A stretch of 64,000 nucleotides of DNA from Chondrosia reniformis (taxonomy: Eukaryota; Porifera; Demospongiae; Chondrillida; Chondrillidae). The translations under genes were made by a program, and so were the position numbers. The notes below the pieces were generated by a model. That model saw only the letters and a program-made list of their open reading frames with translations, was not told the origin of the DNA and made no database searches. Each line of letters opens with the position of its first letter. Position 1 is the first letter of the stretch. Below, in pieces: positions 25,244-37,236 of the stretch. The stretch covers positions 9,052,001 through 9,116,000 of the forward strand of contig OX359190.1 of assembly GCA_947172415.1 (NCBI GenBank), in the 5' to 3' direction.

Positions 25244-26821
25244 ATGACCTTTTTCTCATCTATATTTGTGTCTCGAAATATTGCAGTTTTGACTGTTTTA
25301 CTTTCTTATTCATTTGCACAAAACGACGAATGCACGGGAAAGCATTATCCTGCCGCCAACAATGAAGAAGAATCAGGAGGCGTGTACACAGGAGAGCGGT
25401 AGGCTATCCCTGTCAACAGCTATAATATTATTATTACATTATTGAAGCGAGGATAATCAATGTATATACACTATATATACGGTCAAAAATTCAAGTACAT
25501 GCGTTTAATCGCATATATATTAATATATGCTAGCTAGGGCTATATATATCCTATATTCTCGTATATATACATGACATTCACCCGTCTATCAGCAGCAGAA
25601 TTGTGCGAGTTCATATAATTGCAGCAGTTGTACGTAAATTTTTGCCTCATGCAAGTTGAATTCGTTTCTCAACAAGCGCGCTTTATATTTCTTACTTTCG
25701 ATTTCCTAATATTAGTGATTTAAAAAAGTGTTAAGTGTGATTCGCAAAGACAAGTCACATTTATTAAAATACGTAGCTGGGTGAGTTAAATTGGTAAGTA
25801 TACACGTGTATAAATGGATAGTCGACTTATATACACTATGCAGTATGTATAATACAGTCACTAGCATATTACAAATATTACACATTCATATCATAAAAGT
25901 TCACATATATAATACATACATACAATAATTACTATATACAATGGAATACTTTTATTATGTAGTGAGAATTCTATGATGATGATGTTTAAACTGAAGGTTG
26001 TGGAGGTACTAACTTGTCGTTACATAACATTTGGAACCATTACGTTGTAAGTGCAACATGCAGTGAAATGTAGTGGACTAGTGAATTTGTAATAAGAGCA
26101 TGTATACCTGTTTAACACTTATATTCCCGTTTACTTTTATATATATTTGGTTCCTTTTATTAATTAAAAGATGTACGTATGGGGAAAATGTTTACAATAG
26201 TAATTTTATATATAATAGCATAGCAACTATATATAGATACTTTAATTATTCCTATAATTATATATTTAGATTACCTTAGTATATATATATATATGGTAAC
26301 TTGTATATACTGTATATATATAAAGTTTATGTAAAGTTTTCTTATGTATATGTAGCTGTTTGCCAATTTACGAGAAAGCTCTAGTCAGAGATGTTTTGCC
26401 ATCATTATGTAAAAAGATTGAAAATCAACCTCCATGCTTGCCAGAAGCCAATAAAACTATCTGGGGTATCAGTGACATGAGGAACTATACAGATGAAAAG
26501 TTTATGGCTATATGGACAATTCCTCTTCCTTCATTACATAGAATTAAGTTGAATTTTCAAGTTACAAATTTTACCAATCAAGATAGAATTTATACGGACT
26601 ATGAAAGGAATGGGAAAAGGGAACATTCTCAAATTGATACAGCACACCTCTATACTGAGTTTGAAGTGCAAAATCTTCAGAATAAGAGCAGTGCTATATC
26701 AGTAGTACTATTGCATCATTCCCAGGAGTTGCCATTCTTTTCTTTTACTTACAATATAATTCCTGAACACTGCACCAATTGTTCATGTGAACAAGGACTA
26801 CAGAAAAACAGAAAACATTAA
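25244..26821 (+). CDS. secreted YTGE-family protein C (two exons)
   Basis: Exons 25244-25398 and 26356-26821 are joined in phase 2 (donor CG|GTAGGC, acceptor TGTAG) and encode 206 aa. Exon 1: signal peptide (core IAVLTVLLSYSFA), then QNDECTGKHYP and GVYTGE. Exon 2: CLPIYEKALV, IENQPPCLPEAN, AIWTIPLP, an N-glycosylation site in NFTNQD, FSFTYNIIP and a terminal CTNCSC. It is closer to B than to A (shared ECTGK/ACTGK, IENQ and CLPEAN). ATG 25244 starts directly before the hydrophobic core. Confidence 0.8.
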
Positions 26822-27459
26822 AGTATAAAAACAGATGTTTTGTATATAGTCATTATATACTGTTGATATACTGACATTGCTATCCATAAAATGCTACGGA
26901 CTTTGAGATTTATGTTAAATGTTTAAACATCAGTTCTTCGTTATATGGATAAACTGTTTATATACAAATTAGGTGATGGGATTTTATTTTCAATTCATGT
27001 AAAATTTTGTGATTTATTATTATTATTATTATTAGAGTGACTATGAATACACATAGTAGAGGTGTAGATAACGTTAATAACAATATACAGTTAATGCTGA
27101 CATTAAGACAGTAATATATATTATATAGAGCAAAAGCTTTCAGATTGTAAGCTGGACCCACCTGGCTTATCAGTTACATTTTCACACCTGTAGACTGTGT
27201 GTACCTAGGTGGTATGTGATAATTCAATTCCTCACTGTAGCAGATATATATATTTGGATGCAGCGTACCACGTACGTAGGTCAGGATAGTTGTTGTATGT
27301 TGAAATGTACATGGAGCAACGTGTTGTATGGTAAGCCTTTTTGGTCTTAGCTATAGTCCCCTTAATCAAGGGAATACCAAATCTGCTGTGCATGCATGAC
27401 TTTTTATAAAGTTTACAGTGACTTATTACTATTATAATTACTATTATTGGAAAAAATAG

Positions 27460-27700
27460 GGGAACTTTAAGATCTAAAGCCGATCTTAAAGCAGCGATGT
27501 CATCATCAAACTTCCATCGTATGCCATACTGATGAGTCCTAATAAGGACGAAACAGCTGTCTATGGCTCGACCATCTTTTTAGTGGCTAGGGGGAGACTC
27601 TGGTTCCCATCAATCAAACTTCGGTTCCACCCATTAGCTCATTGCGCTCCTCAGGGGACATGAGTGGGCAGGGGTAATACCCAGAGTTTAATGATGATGA

Positions 27701-27782
<82 letters not shown>

Positions 27783-27835
27783 ATTATTATTATTATTATT
27801 ATTATTATTTATTATTATTATTATTTGAGTACCTA
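27460..27835 (+). mobile_element. SINE-like insertion with (ATT)n tail and hammerhead
   Basis: A GC-richer block (about 27460-27700) without coding frames is followed by a long (ATT)n run to about 27835, the usual layout of a short retroposon with a simple-sequence 3' tail. The 5' part carries the hammerhead at 27523-27567. Boundaries are approximate. A second GC-richer block (27880-27990) follows and may belong to the same or a neighbouring element. Confidence 0.6.
27523..27567 (+). ncRNA. type I hammerhead ribozyme
   Basis: All core elements are present in order: stem I 5' strand GCCATA (27523-27528), CTGATGA (27529-27535), stem II GTCC/GGAC with loop TAATAA (27536-27549), GAAA (27550-27553), a very short stem III CAGCTG (27554-27559), cleavage triplet GTC (27559-27561), and stem I 3' strand TATGGC (27562-27567), fully complementary to GCCATA. 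The tiny self-complementary stem III is typical of hammerheads in schistosome SINE-like repeats, Penelope-like elements and metazoan retrozymes. Cleavage is predicted after C27561. Confidence 0.88.
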
Positions 27836-28317
27836 TGCATACAATGAATGTATAAAAAGCAAATCAAAAGTGGTTAAGGGGCACGGCTATACATGGACAT
27901 GTATAAACCATCACCATTTAAGGCTACCAGGCCGTCCACCCAGGTACATAGCACGGTTGCCTGGGCGCATTAAGCCATCACCACACATGTACATAATATA
28001 ATAATATTAGGTAATTTCATTGAGAGAATCCATCAAGATATATGTAACAGTAAACGGAACTACATACATGCCTCTGATATGTATTATCATTAAGTGAATT
28101 TTTGAACAATTGCATTCAATAGTGAATTAGTGAATATACAATATTTAGGACATGCTTAGGTCCAGCAAATGATAATATGTAGGTATTTACAATATACAGC
28201 TTACAATAGATTATTGAGATATTCTAGGAATATACAAAATTATCAGATTCTACCTATGTGGTTTACTTAAATAGTATTAGTATTATGCCAGTGAAATAGA
28301 TACATATGAAAAGAGTG

Positions 28318-28325
28318 TATAAATA
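28318..28325 (+). promoter_or_regulatory. TATA box of gene S1
   Basis: TATAAATA lies 69 bp upstream of ATG 28387. A start of transcription about 30 bp downstream would fall near 28350, which disfavours the earlier in-frame ATG at 28351 as initiator. Confidence 0.55.
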
Positions 28326-28386
28326 GGAAAACTACTAAGAATAAATCTCTATGTGGCTTCGATCATACAGCAAAAAAGGTTTGGAA

Positions 28387-29983
28387 ATGAAGCTTCTGTC
28401 TTTGCAATTGGTTCTCGTGTGTCTGCTCTTGCCCTCTGTTATCAGAGGAATGGTTATACATTCTAATGATGAGGAAAAGAGTGATTTTCAAGATGATATT
28501 GACTTAGAGGATTTCGACTTGGATAATATTGTTAAAATCAACAGTGAAGAGATAAATAAAGAAAATAAAGAAAATGGTGAGATAGAATTTTTGGTTTTAT
28601 TTATCTACCTGAAATATAATACAAATTCTGTCCCACTTAGATTTTCCTGTTACATTGGAAGAGTTTTTGCAAAGTGATGAAGTTCGAACTTCAGCATATG
28701 AGGCTCTCCATGCGGTCGGAGAATATATTAATGCCTTCAATGACTTGGCCAAAGAAGCTCAGGAATTAGGCCTAGGGATTGAGGAAGATGTTAATAAGGA
28801 TGAAGCTGAGATGGCTAGAGATGAAGAAAAGGATATTAGTGACGAGGCACTAGGGTTGAATGAAGACAGTTTCTTGAAAGCAATGGAAGAAGACATACGT
28901 GACTTAACCATAGCAGATCTTGATAGAGAATTGGATTCCTTGGATAGCGATGATGAGGATGACCAGCTGATAGGAACGGAAGAAGAATTTTCAGATGAGG
29001 AGGATGATTTTGATAATGGCATGTCAGATTTAGACTGGGATGATGATGAGACTCAGTTGGTAAGAATGCAGGGAGGTTTTTTAGACAATGAGGATGATTT
29101 CGATGATGACTGGGATGATGATGATTTTGACGAAGATGAGCTTGGTGGAGTGCTGAGAATGATGTCAGAAGAGGATAATGAAGACGATTCAGATGACTTT
29201 GATTTTGATAAAGCTGTTCATTTAGCAATGTTGAAAGAGCTTGGAAGTGATAGGGTCAGTTCTCAAGGATTTTTTACTAGTTTCTTAGGAAAAGCTGGCT
29301 CAATTGGCTCAAAGTTGGCAGGAAAGTTTGGAAAAGCCGGAAGATACCTAAAAGGAGGTATGTCCAAGATTAAGCAGTATGGTGGACGTGCTGCTAGATC
29401 ATTGAAAGGTGGATTTAACAAAATGGCAAATAGAGTAAGGCAGTATGGGAGTAGAATGAAGGGAATGGTATCTAAGTCTATAGGTAGGGTAAGGCAACTT
29501 GGGAGAAGAGCCTATGGCAAGCTGAGACAATATGGACAAAAGGTAGCTTCTGGAGTTAAGCGATATGGCCAAAAAGCATATGGTGCTATGAGGAGATACG
29601 GTGGCCAGGCATTGCAATATGGGAAACAAATTCTGCAAAGTCCACAAGGGCAGGAACTCTTAGGAATGGGACTTCAAAGTATGGGTTTATCCCCCCAGGT
29701 TAGTCAAGGACTGATGTCAGCTATAAACGGACAAATGCCTCAGAATTTGGGGGGAATGCTTAGACAAATGATGCCCCAGCAGCTACAAGGAATGATCCCT
29801 CAACAGCTACAAGGAATGATCCCTCAACAGCTACAAGGAATGCTTCCTCAACAACTACAAGGAATGCTTCCTCAACAACAACCCCAACAGATGCCACAAC
29901 AAATGATGGGGGGCGGTTATCCACAGCAGATGATGGAGGGCGGTTATCCACAGCAGATGACCGAAGGAGGGTATCCAGGTTGA
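28387..29983 (+). CDS. S1: secreted acidic/basic bipartite protein, Gln-Met tail
   Basis: Exons 28387-28576 and 28641-29983 (64-bp intron, phase 1) encode 510 aa. Layout: signal peptide 1-21 (core LQLVLVCLLLPSVI); Asp/Glu-rich segment to about 265; junction motif SSQGFFTS; Gly/Lys/Arg/Tyr-rich segment about 270-395 with repeating GKxG and RxYG steps; conserved module SPQGQELLGMG...GLSPQVSQGL (about 397-425); then PQQLQGM repeats and a G-G-Y-P-Q-Q-M tail. No enzyme domain. The bipartite charge plan recalls silaffin precursors, in which an acidic prosegment precedes a cationic silica-active part; this is analogy only. A poly(A) signal AATAAA lies near 30054. First of the cluster; shares the SPxGQ module with S2-S4. 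Confidence 0.85.
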
Positions 29984-32341
29984 TAAATTAGTTGTATGTA
30001 ATATAAAGTTAAGGAGTAATTTACTTAATTCTTTAGCAACAGCAACAAATTTCCAATAAACTTTTATATATATAATCAGTAACTACTATAATATATTATG
30101 TATACTGTTAGGAAACTTATAGAACTTGTAGTGATGTAATTCTCTACAATGTAATACTGATATATTAATTGTATTGCAAGCATATTATATGAGATACAAT
30201 ATATTTTTAGTCAAAGGTCAGTATATATGTAGAAGCTTCAAGTTTTATATATCCAAAATAGAACACATTGTCTTTCTGGTCTGCAACAGACTACGTATAT
30301 ATGGAAGGAGGCAGGTATAAGGCTTGATTCCTGTCTAAGTTGGCTCCTGAGGTCTTTAAGGAACTCTGCAGTCAATTGCAGAGGCCCATGCACAAATTAT
30401 ATATAAATATATATAAAATATACATATATATACTGTAATACTTTCCAATTGCAAATGTGCTGATTAATTAAACACAAAGTTGGTGATTATACAAATCTGG
30501 GATCCTTGTAGTACTAATTTTGGCTGTATATATACGTATATACGTAGTTTCCAAGTCATCCATATACGTATATACGTACGTTTACACTTAATAAATAGAT
30601 AAATATTGGATAATGTACTGAAGAAGACCCTCAGGGTTGAACATCCGATTTAGAAGAAAATAAACCAACAGTGTCTCCAGACGCTCAAAAAGACTTAAGA
30701 TGTGCCAGTCAAAATGTATGTTAGCATATATGTATATAAAAGTAAAAATGGTTGAATTTGACAATGGGGATTATGGAAAATCACAGAAAAAAGTTTAGCA
30801 CCAAAACCAGACAATTGCCTGAAAAGCCTTTGCACAGCCATCGTGCAATTAGCTCTCATGTTATTGACAATAGATAACAGACCTTATAGTGTAAATTGTA
30901 TATTATCCAGCCCAAGTGAACTTTAGGCATTTATATATAAAGTATACAGTTGACACACATACGTATAAATGTACATGTTGATGAGGGCATTCAGGTCAAT
31001 TAGTGAATACAATTGTTGCCAAGGCTCAATAAAGCTACTATAGGATACTTATGTGTACATGTATATTTTAAATTTGTAAATGTACACGTATATACATACG
31101 CTTTTAAAGTAGTATACATATTAAATGTTAACATGTATATACACGTATACTGTGTAGAAACTTAGTATGTACATACATAAAATGCATGGTTCATTTAAAA
31201 AACCACTTTTAGGAAACATTCAAAAAGGCATGAATAGGAATAATATCATTGTGAAACTAGTTAGCAATTCATACTATAAAACTGTAACTCTATTAGTATT
31301 CATTAGGCGATTCTGTTGCTCACAATAGCAGGGAAAGGACACATACAGACTAAAAGCAACTAAATGTGTTATAATCAGTTTACTATGATCTCTGTACAAA
31401 AACATATGTACCCTGTATACACAGTAGCTAGGAAAATCTCTCATTCATTGTATGTATGTATACGTAGTTTGGTTCATATTAATGTTGTGTGTTTACAGTG
31501 ATATACGTACATGTACTGTAAATGTACACAATTAACCTATTGAGTTTTGCTTTTGTGAAATAACCAATTAATTAAGGATTTATATTGTAGCAAATATGAA
31601 TTATTAGAAGAGAAAAAAGTTATGGAAATTTGTAACATATGTAGCCCAGGTAATAATTATGTATTCCCTTCAGTACAAAATCATTAAACATGCAATTTAT
31701 AATGATGACAACTCTAAAGAAATATTTATGCATACAATATCTGGCATCATATAGCTGTCACATACTAGAGAAAGCAGTGTTTCAGAATGTTGGTTGACTT
31801 CCTTCTGTCTTTTATGTGGCATTGGAGGTAAGTCCTTCTATATACGTATTATGGTATTCTATTTATTATATTTTCAAAAATGTGCCATTGGAGTTAAGTC
31901 CTTCTATATACGTATTATGGTATTTATTTTCAAAAGTGTGCCATTGGAGTTAAGTCCTTCTATATAATATATAGTCCATATGTTATTCTATTTCCTTCTT
32001 ACTTACAGGTATGAAATCACATAACTTATTCATTCATAGAGAATGTTGAAAGAAAAAGTGTACTAAACCATAATTAGTGTCCATTAGTTACAAAAACATG
32101 CACGTAAAGTAACTTAAACAGATTAAGTGGATGAAGTACGTACATTCATAAAGATGGAACTGCAATTTGCCAGAGACTATGCAATTGTGGATACACATAT
32201 TAAGTTAGAGTATATAGCGTCTTATGTAAGTACATTTTCTTGCATTCACCATAAAAGGGTAGACTAAGCTGATAGACTCTATTCTGCTACGGACTACAAT
32301 TTGTGGTCAATATACCAAGTCCTCACTTGGACTTGTGAAGG
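29984..32341. other. intergenic with repeat fragments
   Basis: Contains the S1 3' UTR, a member of the hammerhead-like hairpin family at 30618-30707 (CTGAAGAAGACCCTCAGGGT, later AGACGCTCAAAA), and a three-copy direct repeat at about 31815-31975 (GCCATTGGAGTTAAGTCCTT). A CATAAAAGG about 90 bp before S2 may serve as its TATA element. No gene supported. Confidence 0.45.
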
Positions 32342-34861
32342 ATGGAAGGATACAAAGTTTCATTTATCCTAATTGTTGCCATCCTTGCTCTCTTTAGCAA
32401 AGTTGGCTTCAGTGCTGATTATGAGTCAAAAGCCGCAGAAACTGAAGAGCATAGCCCTAGCAAGCTGAAAAATAATGTGGATGAGTTGGAACCAGTCTCA
32501 ACTAGCGCTCTGACCCAAGGTATATATATATAGCCAGAAACATATACATTTAATCAGCTAATATACCTATACATACTGACATACATACACTTTTTATGCT
32601 TCTTTATGTCATTAGATCGTGGAGAAAGTAAAACCAGAAGCAGAGAGGAGGAAGATGACTTGTTTAATGTATATCTGATGGAGGATGATATTGAAACAGA
32701 TGATGAATCTTCCACTTCTAGGAATGGTGAAGAAGTGGACACTACAAAATTTGAACATACATTAAGCAGAAACAGGGATAGCGCAGTATCAGGAGAATTG
32801 AAAATGAGAAAAGAGCATAATAAGAATTTAGTAGCTTATCAATGGGGACGAAGATTTAGAGTTAGATTTAGGGGTGTCAGGAGATTAGTGAGAAGAGTCT
32901 CTAGATCAGTAAGAAGATTCAGGGTAAAAAGGGTCTTTCGCAGCATCAGAAGAGTTGCTCGTAGAGTTACTAGAACTGTGAGAAGAGTAGTTAGGCGAGT
33001 AAAGAGATCTGTAAGACGGGTTGCCAGGAGAATATCAAGAGGTGTTAAACGTGTGGGTGGCAGACTGCTTCGCAGTGCAAGACGAATATGGAAAAAAGTA
33101 AAGAAATATGGAGGTAAGGCTTGGAGAAGCGCGAAAAGAATTGGAAAAAGAGTTTGGAGGGTTGCAAAGAGAGGCTGGTCTAACATAAAGAGAGTTGGAA
33201 AAAAACTATGGAGAGGTGCTAAGGGTTTAGCTAAGAAAGCTCTGAAATCTGTTAAAAAGTTTGGAAAAAAAGCATGGAAGGTTGTGAAAAAAGTGGGTAA
33301 GGCTGTGCTGAAGGCAGCCAAATCACCTATAGGCCAGGCTCTTTTGCAGATTGGCATGACAGCTTTGGGGGTTCCTCCTGGTGTTTCAGGCTTAATACTT
33401 GGAGCTGTTACAGGTAACCCAATGAATGGTTTAATGGGATTAATACCAGGAGGAAAGTTTTTGGGAGGAAAATTGCTGGGAAAAACAGTTGGAAAGTTTG
33501 CTTCCAAGTATCTAGGGAAATTTGCCAAATCTGGTGCTCTTGGCAAATTTTTGAAGAAGACTGCCGTAGGCAGGTTCCTTCAGAAGAATGTACTCAACAA
33601 AAAAGCATTACAGGATGTCTTAAGTGGTAATTACAAGGGCCTTGCAAAAAGGGTTGGGGGCAAGATGCTTGGGAAGTTGATTGGAAAAACAAAGCTCGGT
33701 GGTGTCATATCTAAGTATATTGGCAAAAATGGAGTCAATCAACTGCTAAGTGGCAACTTTAAGGGTATAGCAAAATCATTTGGTAAAAAGTATGCCAAAA
33801 AACTTCTCAACAAGGGTGCACTTGGAAAATTTCTGAAGAGGACCATTGGAAAAAAAGGTTTGAAATCCTTAATGAGTGGAAACTTCAAAGGACTTGCAAA
33901 GCAGCTTGGAGCAAAATATCTTACAAGGGGAAGATTAGGGAGTTACCTGCAAAAGAAGTTGGGAAAGGGAGGAATAAACAAACTTTTAAGCGGAAATTAC
34001 AGAGGCTTTGCTAAACAGCTATCTGGTAAATATTTGACTAAAGGAAAATTGGGGAGATATTTGAAAAAAACTCTTGGAAAAAAAGGCTTCAATAATTTGT
34101 TAAGAGGAAAATTTAGTAAACTTGCAAAAGGCATAGGAAGGAAAGCTCTAAAAAAGGTCCTCGGTAAATCTTCAATTGGCAAGACACTTCTAAAGGCTTT
34201 TAGCCGAAAAGGACTCAAACAGCTGAAATTTTCCAGACGAATAAGAGGATACTTTAGAAGAAGTAGATTGTACTCCAGGCTTAGAAAATACACTAAGGGT
34301 CGCTTGTATGGAAGAGTTAGGAAATATATAAGGAGGTATCGTAAAAATGGGAGATACAGAAACATCTTGAGAAGGTATAGCAGATTCAGGAAGTATGGAA
34401 GACGCATTATTAGAAGAACCTTGAGAAGGTACACCAGACTCAGGAGGTATGGAAGAACCTTGAGAAGGTACACCAGATTCAGGAGGTATGGAAGAACCTT
34501 GAGAAGGTATACCAGATTCAGGAGGTATGGAAGAACCTTGAGAAGGTACACCAGATTCAGGAGGTATGGAAGAACCTTGAGAAGGTACACCAGATTCAGG
34601 AGGTATGGAAGAACCTTGAGAAGGTACACCAGATTCAGGAGGTATGGAAGACGCATTATTAGAAGAAGAAGGTCTTGGTCTGGAAGAAGAGGGAGAAGAA
34701 GGTCTGGAAGAAGCAGGAGAAGAAGGTCTTGGTCTGGAAGAAGAGGGAGAAGAAGGTCTGGAAGAAGCGGTAGAAGAAGGTCTGGAAGAAGAGGGAGAAG
34801 AAGGTCTGGAAGAAGCGGGAGAAGAAGGTCTAGAAGTAGAAGGAGAGGGAGATGGGGATAA
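32342..34861 (+). CDS. S2: secreted giant polycationic repeat protein
   Basis: Exons 32342-32519 and 32616-34861 (96-bp intron, phase 1) give 807 aa. Layout: signal peptide 1-25; acidic/mixed segment to about 130; AYQWGRRFR junction; amphipathic Arg-Val repeats (VRRVxR, about 140-195) then Lys-Gly-Trp repeats (WRxAKxxGKK); module SPIGQALLQIG...GVPPGVSGL (about 295-320); about seven copies of a roughly 30-residue repeat (LSGNFKGLAK plus LGKFLKK); Tyr-Arg repeats GRTLRRYTRFRRY (39-bp DNA period, about 34398-34650); and an Arg-Ser-Gly terminus. Acidic residues almost vanish after the junction. It would bind polyanions (silica, DNA, heparin-like glycans) strongly. Poly(A) signal AATAAA at about 34982. 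The high-identity 39-bp repeats imply copy-number variation. Confidence 0.85.
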
Positions 34862-35826
34862 TTTTTGAAGCTACAGCTAGCTTGACTATAATACAATAGT
34901 TTGGAGTGAAATGTTTTCTAATCTTAAAATAAGATCCTCTGCATGAGTTTGAAATTAGGAAGTTACATCATTTATGTTTAACAATAAAACCTTTGTTGAA
35001 TTATTACTGATCCCTTTTTCCCAAATGCTTTTCTGATTAATATTGTATGACCACATACGTACGTACATATCAAATTCAAGTTTTTGTGTGATCAATTTCT
35101 AACATTGGCTTGACCTGTACATGGACACCAATCCTCGTTATTAATTCCACGAAAAGGGCTGGATCTCTGATTATCAACTAGTATATATGTATACGTATAA
35201 ATAGGAAACCAATTATTTATTTACATATTCATTAGTATATATATAGTGAAACATGATAGAATTACTGTAACAATTGCAGCCTATGCAAGGGCAGAGTACT
35301 GGCTATAATGGTCATGTCAGCTAGCTGGAGTATAATTCACTGCTTATTTCCTGGTTTACCTCTTTATTATGTTTCATAATGATTACGTATAATTACTATT
35401 GGTATAACTATAACTTCAATTACGAACATTATATTATATACGCATATGTACATTAGCATTTGGCATGTGAATATACAACATAGTTTGCATCATTACATAA
35501 TTTTGATTGGACAGATCATGACAACATTATTCAAAACTTGATAAGAGAGATCCCTATATTAATATTGATACCAAAGTAGCACATACTCTATATACTTATC
35601 GCATGCTTTGGTCTATAGCTGATAACAGATTGCATCTATATTCACAGCTTTTAGGCTTGCTCTAAGTCCAAAATGTAGGAAATTGCACTTATAGTAATAT
35701 GTAAATAGCAATTCACTAAACCACAGATTACAAATTAGTACCTAAATCTATAGATTAAATATAATGGAACATCAAAAGTCCATTGGAGATAAATTAAATA
35801 ATTCATTTGTGGCCTTCTTCTATGTT
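34862..35826. other. intergenic, AT-rich, no gene seen
   Basis: Holds the S2 3' UTR with AATAAAACC near 34983 and plain AT-rich sequence with TACGTA-type runs. No open frame with gene-like features. Confidence 0.4.
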
Positions 35827-35863
35827 GTCCCAGCGGTATTAGATCCTTCTAATAAAGCTGTAA
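35827..35863 (+). promoter_or_regulatory. conserved leader/promoter block of S3
   Basis: The 37 bp directly before the S3 ATG (GTCCCAGCGGTATTAGATCC, then TTCTAATAAAGCTG) match the block before S4 (38358-38394) at all but one position. Sequence further upstream is much less similar, so this is either the retained core promoter and 5' UTR or simply the edge of the duplicated unit. Confidence 0.5.
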
Positions 35864-37236
35864 ATGGCAAGTTCAGTGACAGTACTCGTGCCAATCGCTC
35901 TTCTGCTCTTGGCACTCTGTTATGGAGAAACAAAAGTGTCTGATGCCACGATTAGTAGGGAAATTAAACAAGAGTTAGATAAAATATTTGAATCACTACC
36001 TGTGAGAACAGAGAATCAGAAACAAGTTCTATCAGAAGACACTAAATCAAGTGATGTCACAAGAATACTTCTCAAGAGAAAACAGGAAGCAGCAGAGAGG
36101 CAAAGCAGAGATTTGCTAACCGGAAACAAGAAAAACTTGGTCAAGTCCCAAGGATTCTTTAGCTCAATTGGGAGATTTTTTAAAAGGGTTGGTAAATCAA
36201 TAAAAAAAGTGGCAAAGAAAGTATATCATGGAGTCAAGAATGTAGCTAAAAAGGCATGGAAAGGAGTAAAGCACATTGGAAAAAAGGTATGGAGAGGAGC
36301 TAAAAAGTTTGCCAAACGGATTGGTCATGGAGTAAAAAAAATTGGAAAAGGAATAGCCAAATTTGGCAAGAAAGTATGGCATAAGGTTAAAACGGCAGGT
36401 AAAAAGATTTGGCATGGTGTGAAGAAAGTAGGCAAAGTTGTTGTTAAGACAGTAAAGAAGGTGGCTGCTGGAGTTAAACATTTTGCTGGGAAGGTTGTAA
36501 AAGGAGCAATAAAAATAGGAAAATCAGTTGTAAACACTGTTAAAAAGGTAGGTAAAGGGATTTACCAAGGTGCAAAGAAATTGGTTAAGGGTGCAGTAAA
36601 GATTGGGAAAGCTATAGTACACAAGGTTGTAAAGGTCAGTCCTTACACAAAACAATAAAGACAAAGTATGGCATCTTAAAGTTGCATATATATACGTACA
36701 CCTAGAATATATATGTACGTATATACGTATATTAATTTATGCAGGTCGGAAAGGCCATTTACAAAACAGCTAAAAAAGTTGGGAAAAAGGTATGGGGATT
36801 TGCCAAGAAGGTAGGAAAATTCGCATTAAAAGGATTGAAGGCAGTAGGAAAGGTTGCATTGAAATTCGCTCAGTCTCCCATTGGTCAAATGCTCATTCAA
36901 GGTGGATTGGAGTATCTTGGAGTTCCACCAATGATATCTGGTCCTTTACTAAGTCTTGGCACAAGTGTACTAGGGAATGTTTTGGGAACGAATAAGGAAA
37001 ACGCTGCACCACAACCTAATGGCCCACCCCCTAATTACTATCAAGGAGGCGGGGCAGGTGGCCCACCCCCCAGCTATTACTATCAAGGGGGCGGGGCAGG
37101 TGGCCCACCCCCCAATTATCAAGGGGGCAGGGCAGGTGGTCCACCCCCCAGCTATTATTATCAAGGGGGCGGGGCAGGTGGACCTCCACCTAATTATTAC
37201 TATCAAGGAGGACCAGTACCACAGCCTCAAGGATAG
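35864..37236 (+). CDS. S3: secreted Lys-rich protein with Gly-Pro-Tyr tail
   Basis: Exons 35864-36634 and 36745-37236 (phase 0, 110-bp intron, donor AAG|GTCAGT) give 420 aa. Layout: signal peptide 1-21; charged prosegment to about 95 (LLKRKQ and RQSRD sites); junction KSQGFFSS; long Lys-Gly-Trp/His repeats (GKKVWxGxKK, period 11) to about 295; module SPIGQMLIQGG...GVPPMISGPLL (300-330); tail of five YYQGGGAGGPPP-type repeats rich in Gly, Pro and Tyr. The 11-residue periodicity suggests a long cationic amphipathic helix; the tail resembles silk-, adhesive- or elastomer-like matrix segments. Reading through the intron would end after VSPYTKQ and lose module and tail. Near-duplicate of S4. AATAAA at about 37275. 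Confidence 0.85.

Noticed and set aside
28759..29951. Ser/Leu/His/Pro-rich minus-strand frames opposite S1 and, likewise, opposite S2-S7 and S9
   Set aside because: Long antisense frames arise from the biased codon composition of acidic and Lys-rich repeats; no start, splice or domain evidence.
34644..34868. Glu-Gly-rich + frame inside S2
   Set aside because: An alternative frame of the Arg-rich repeats; the S2 frame continues to its own stop.
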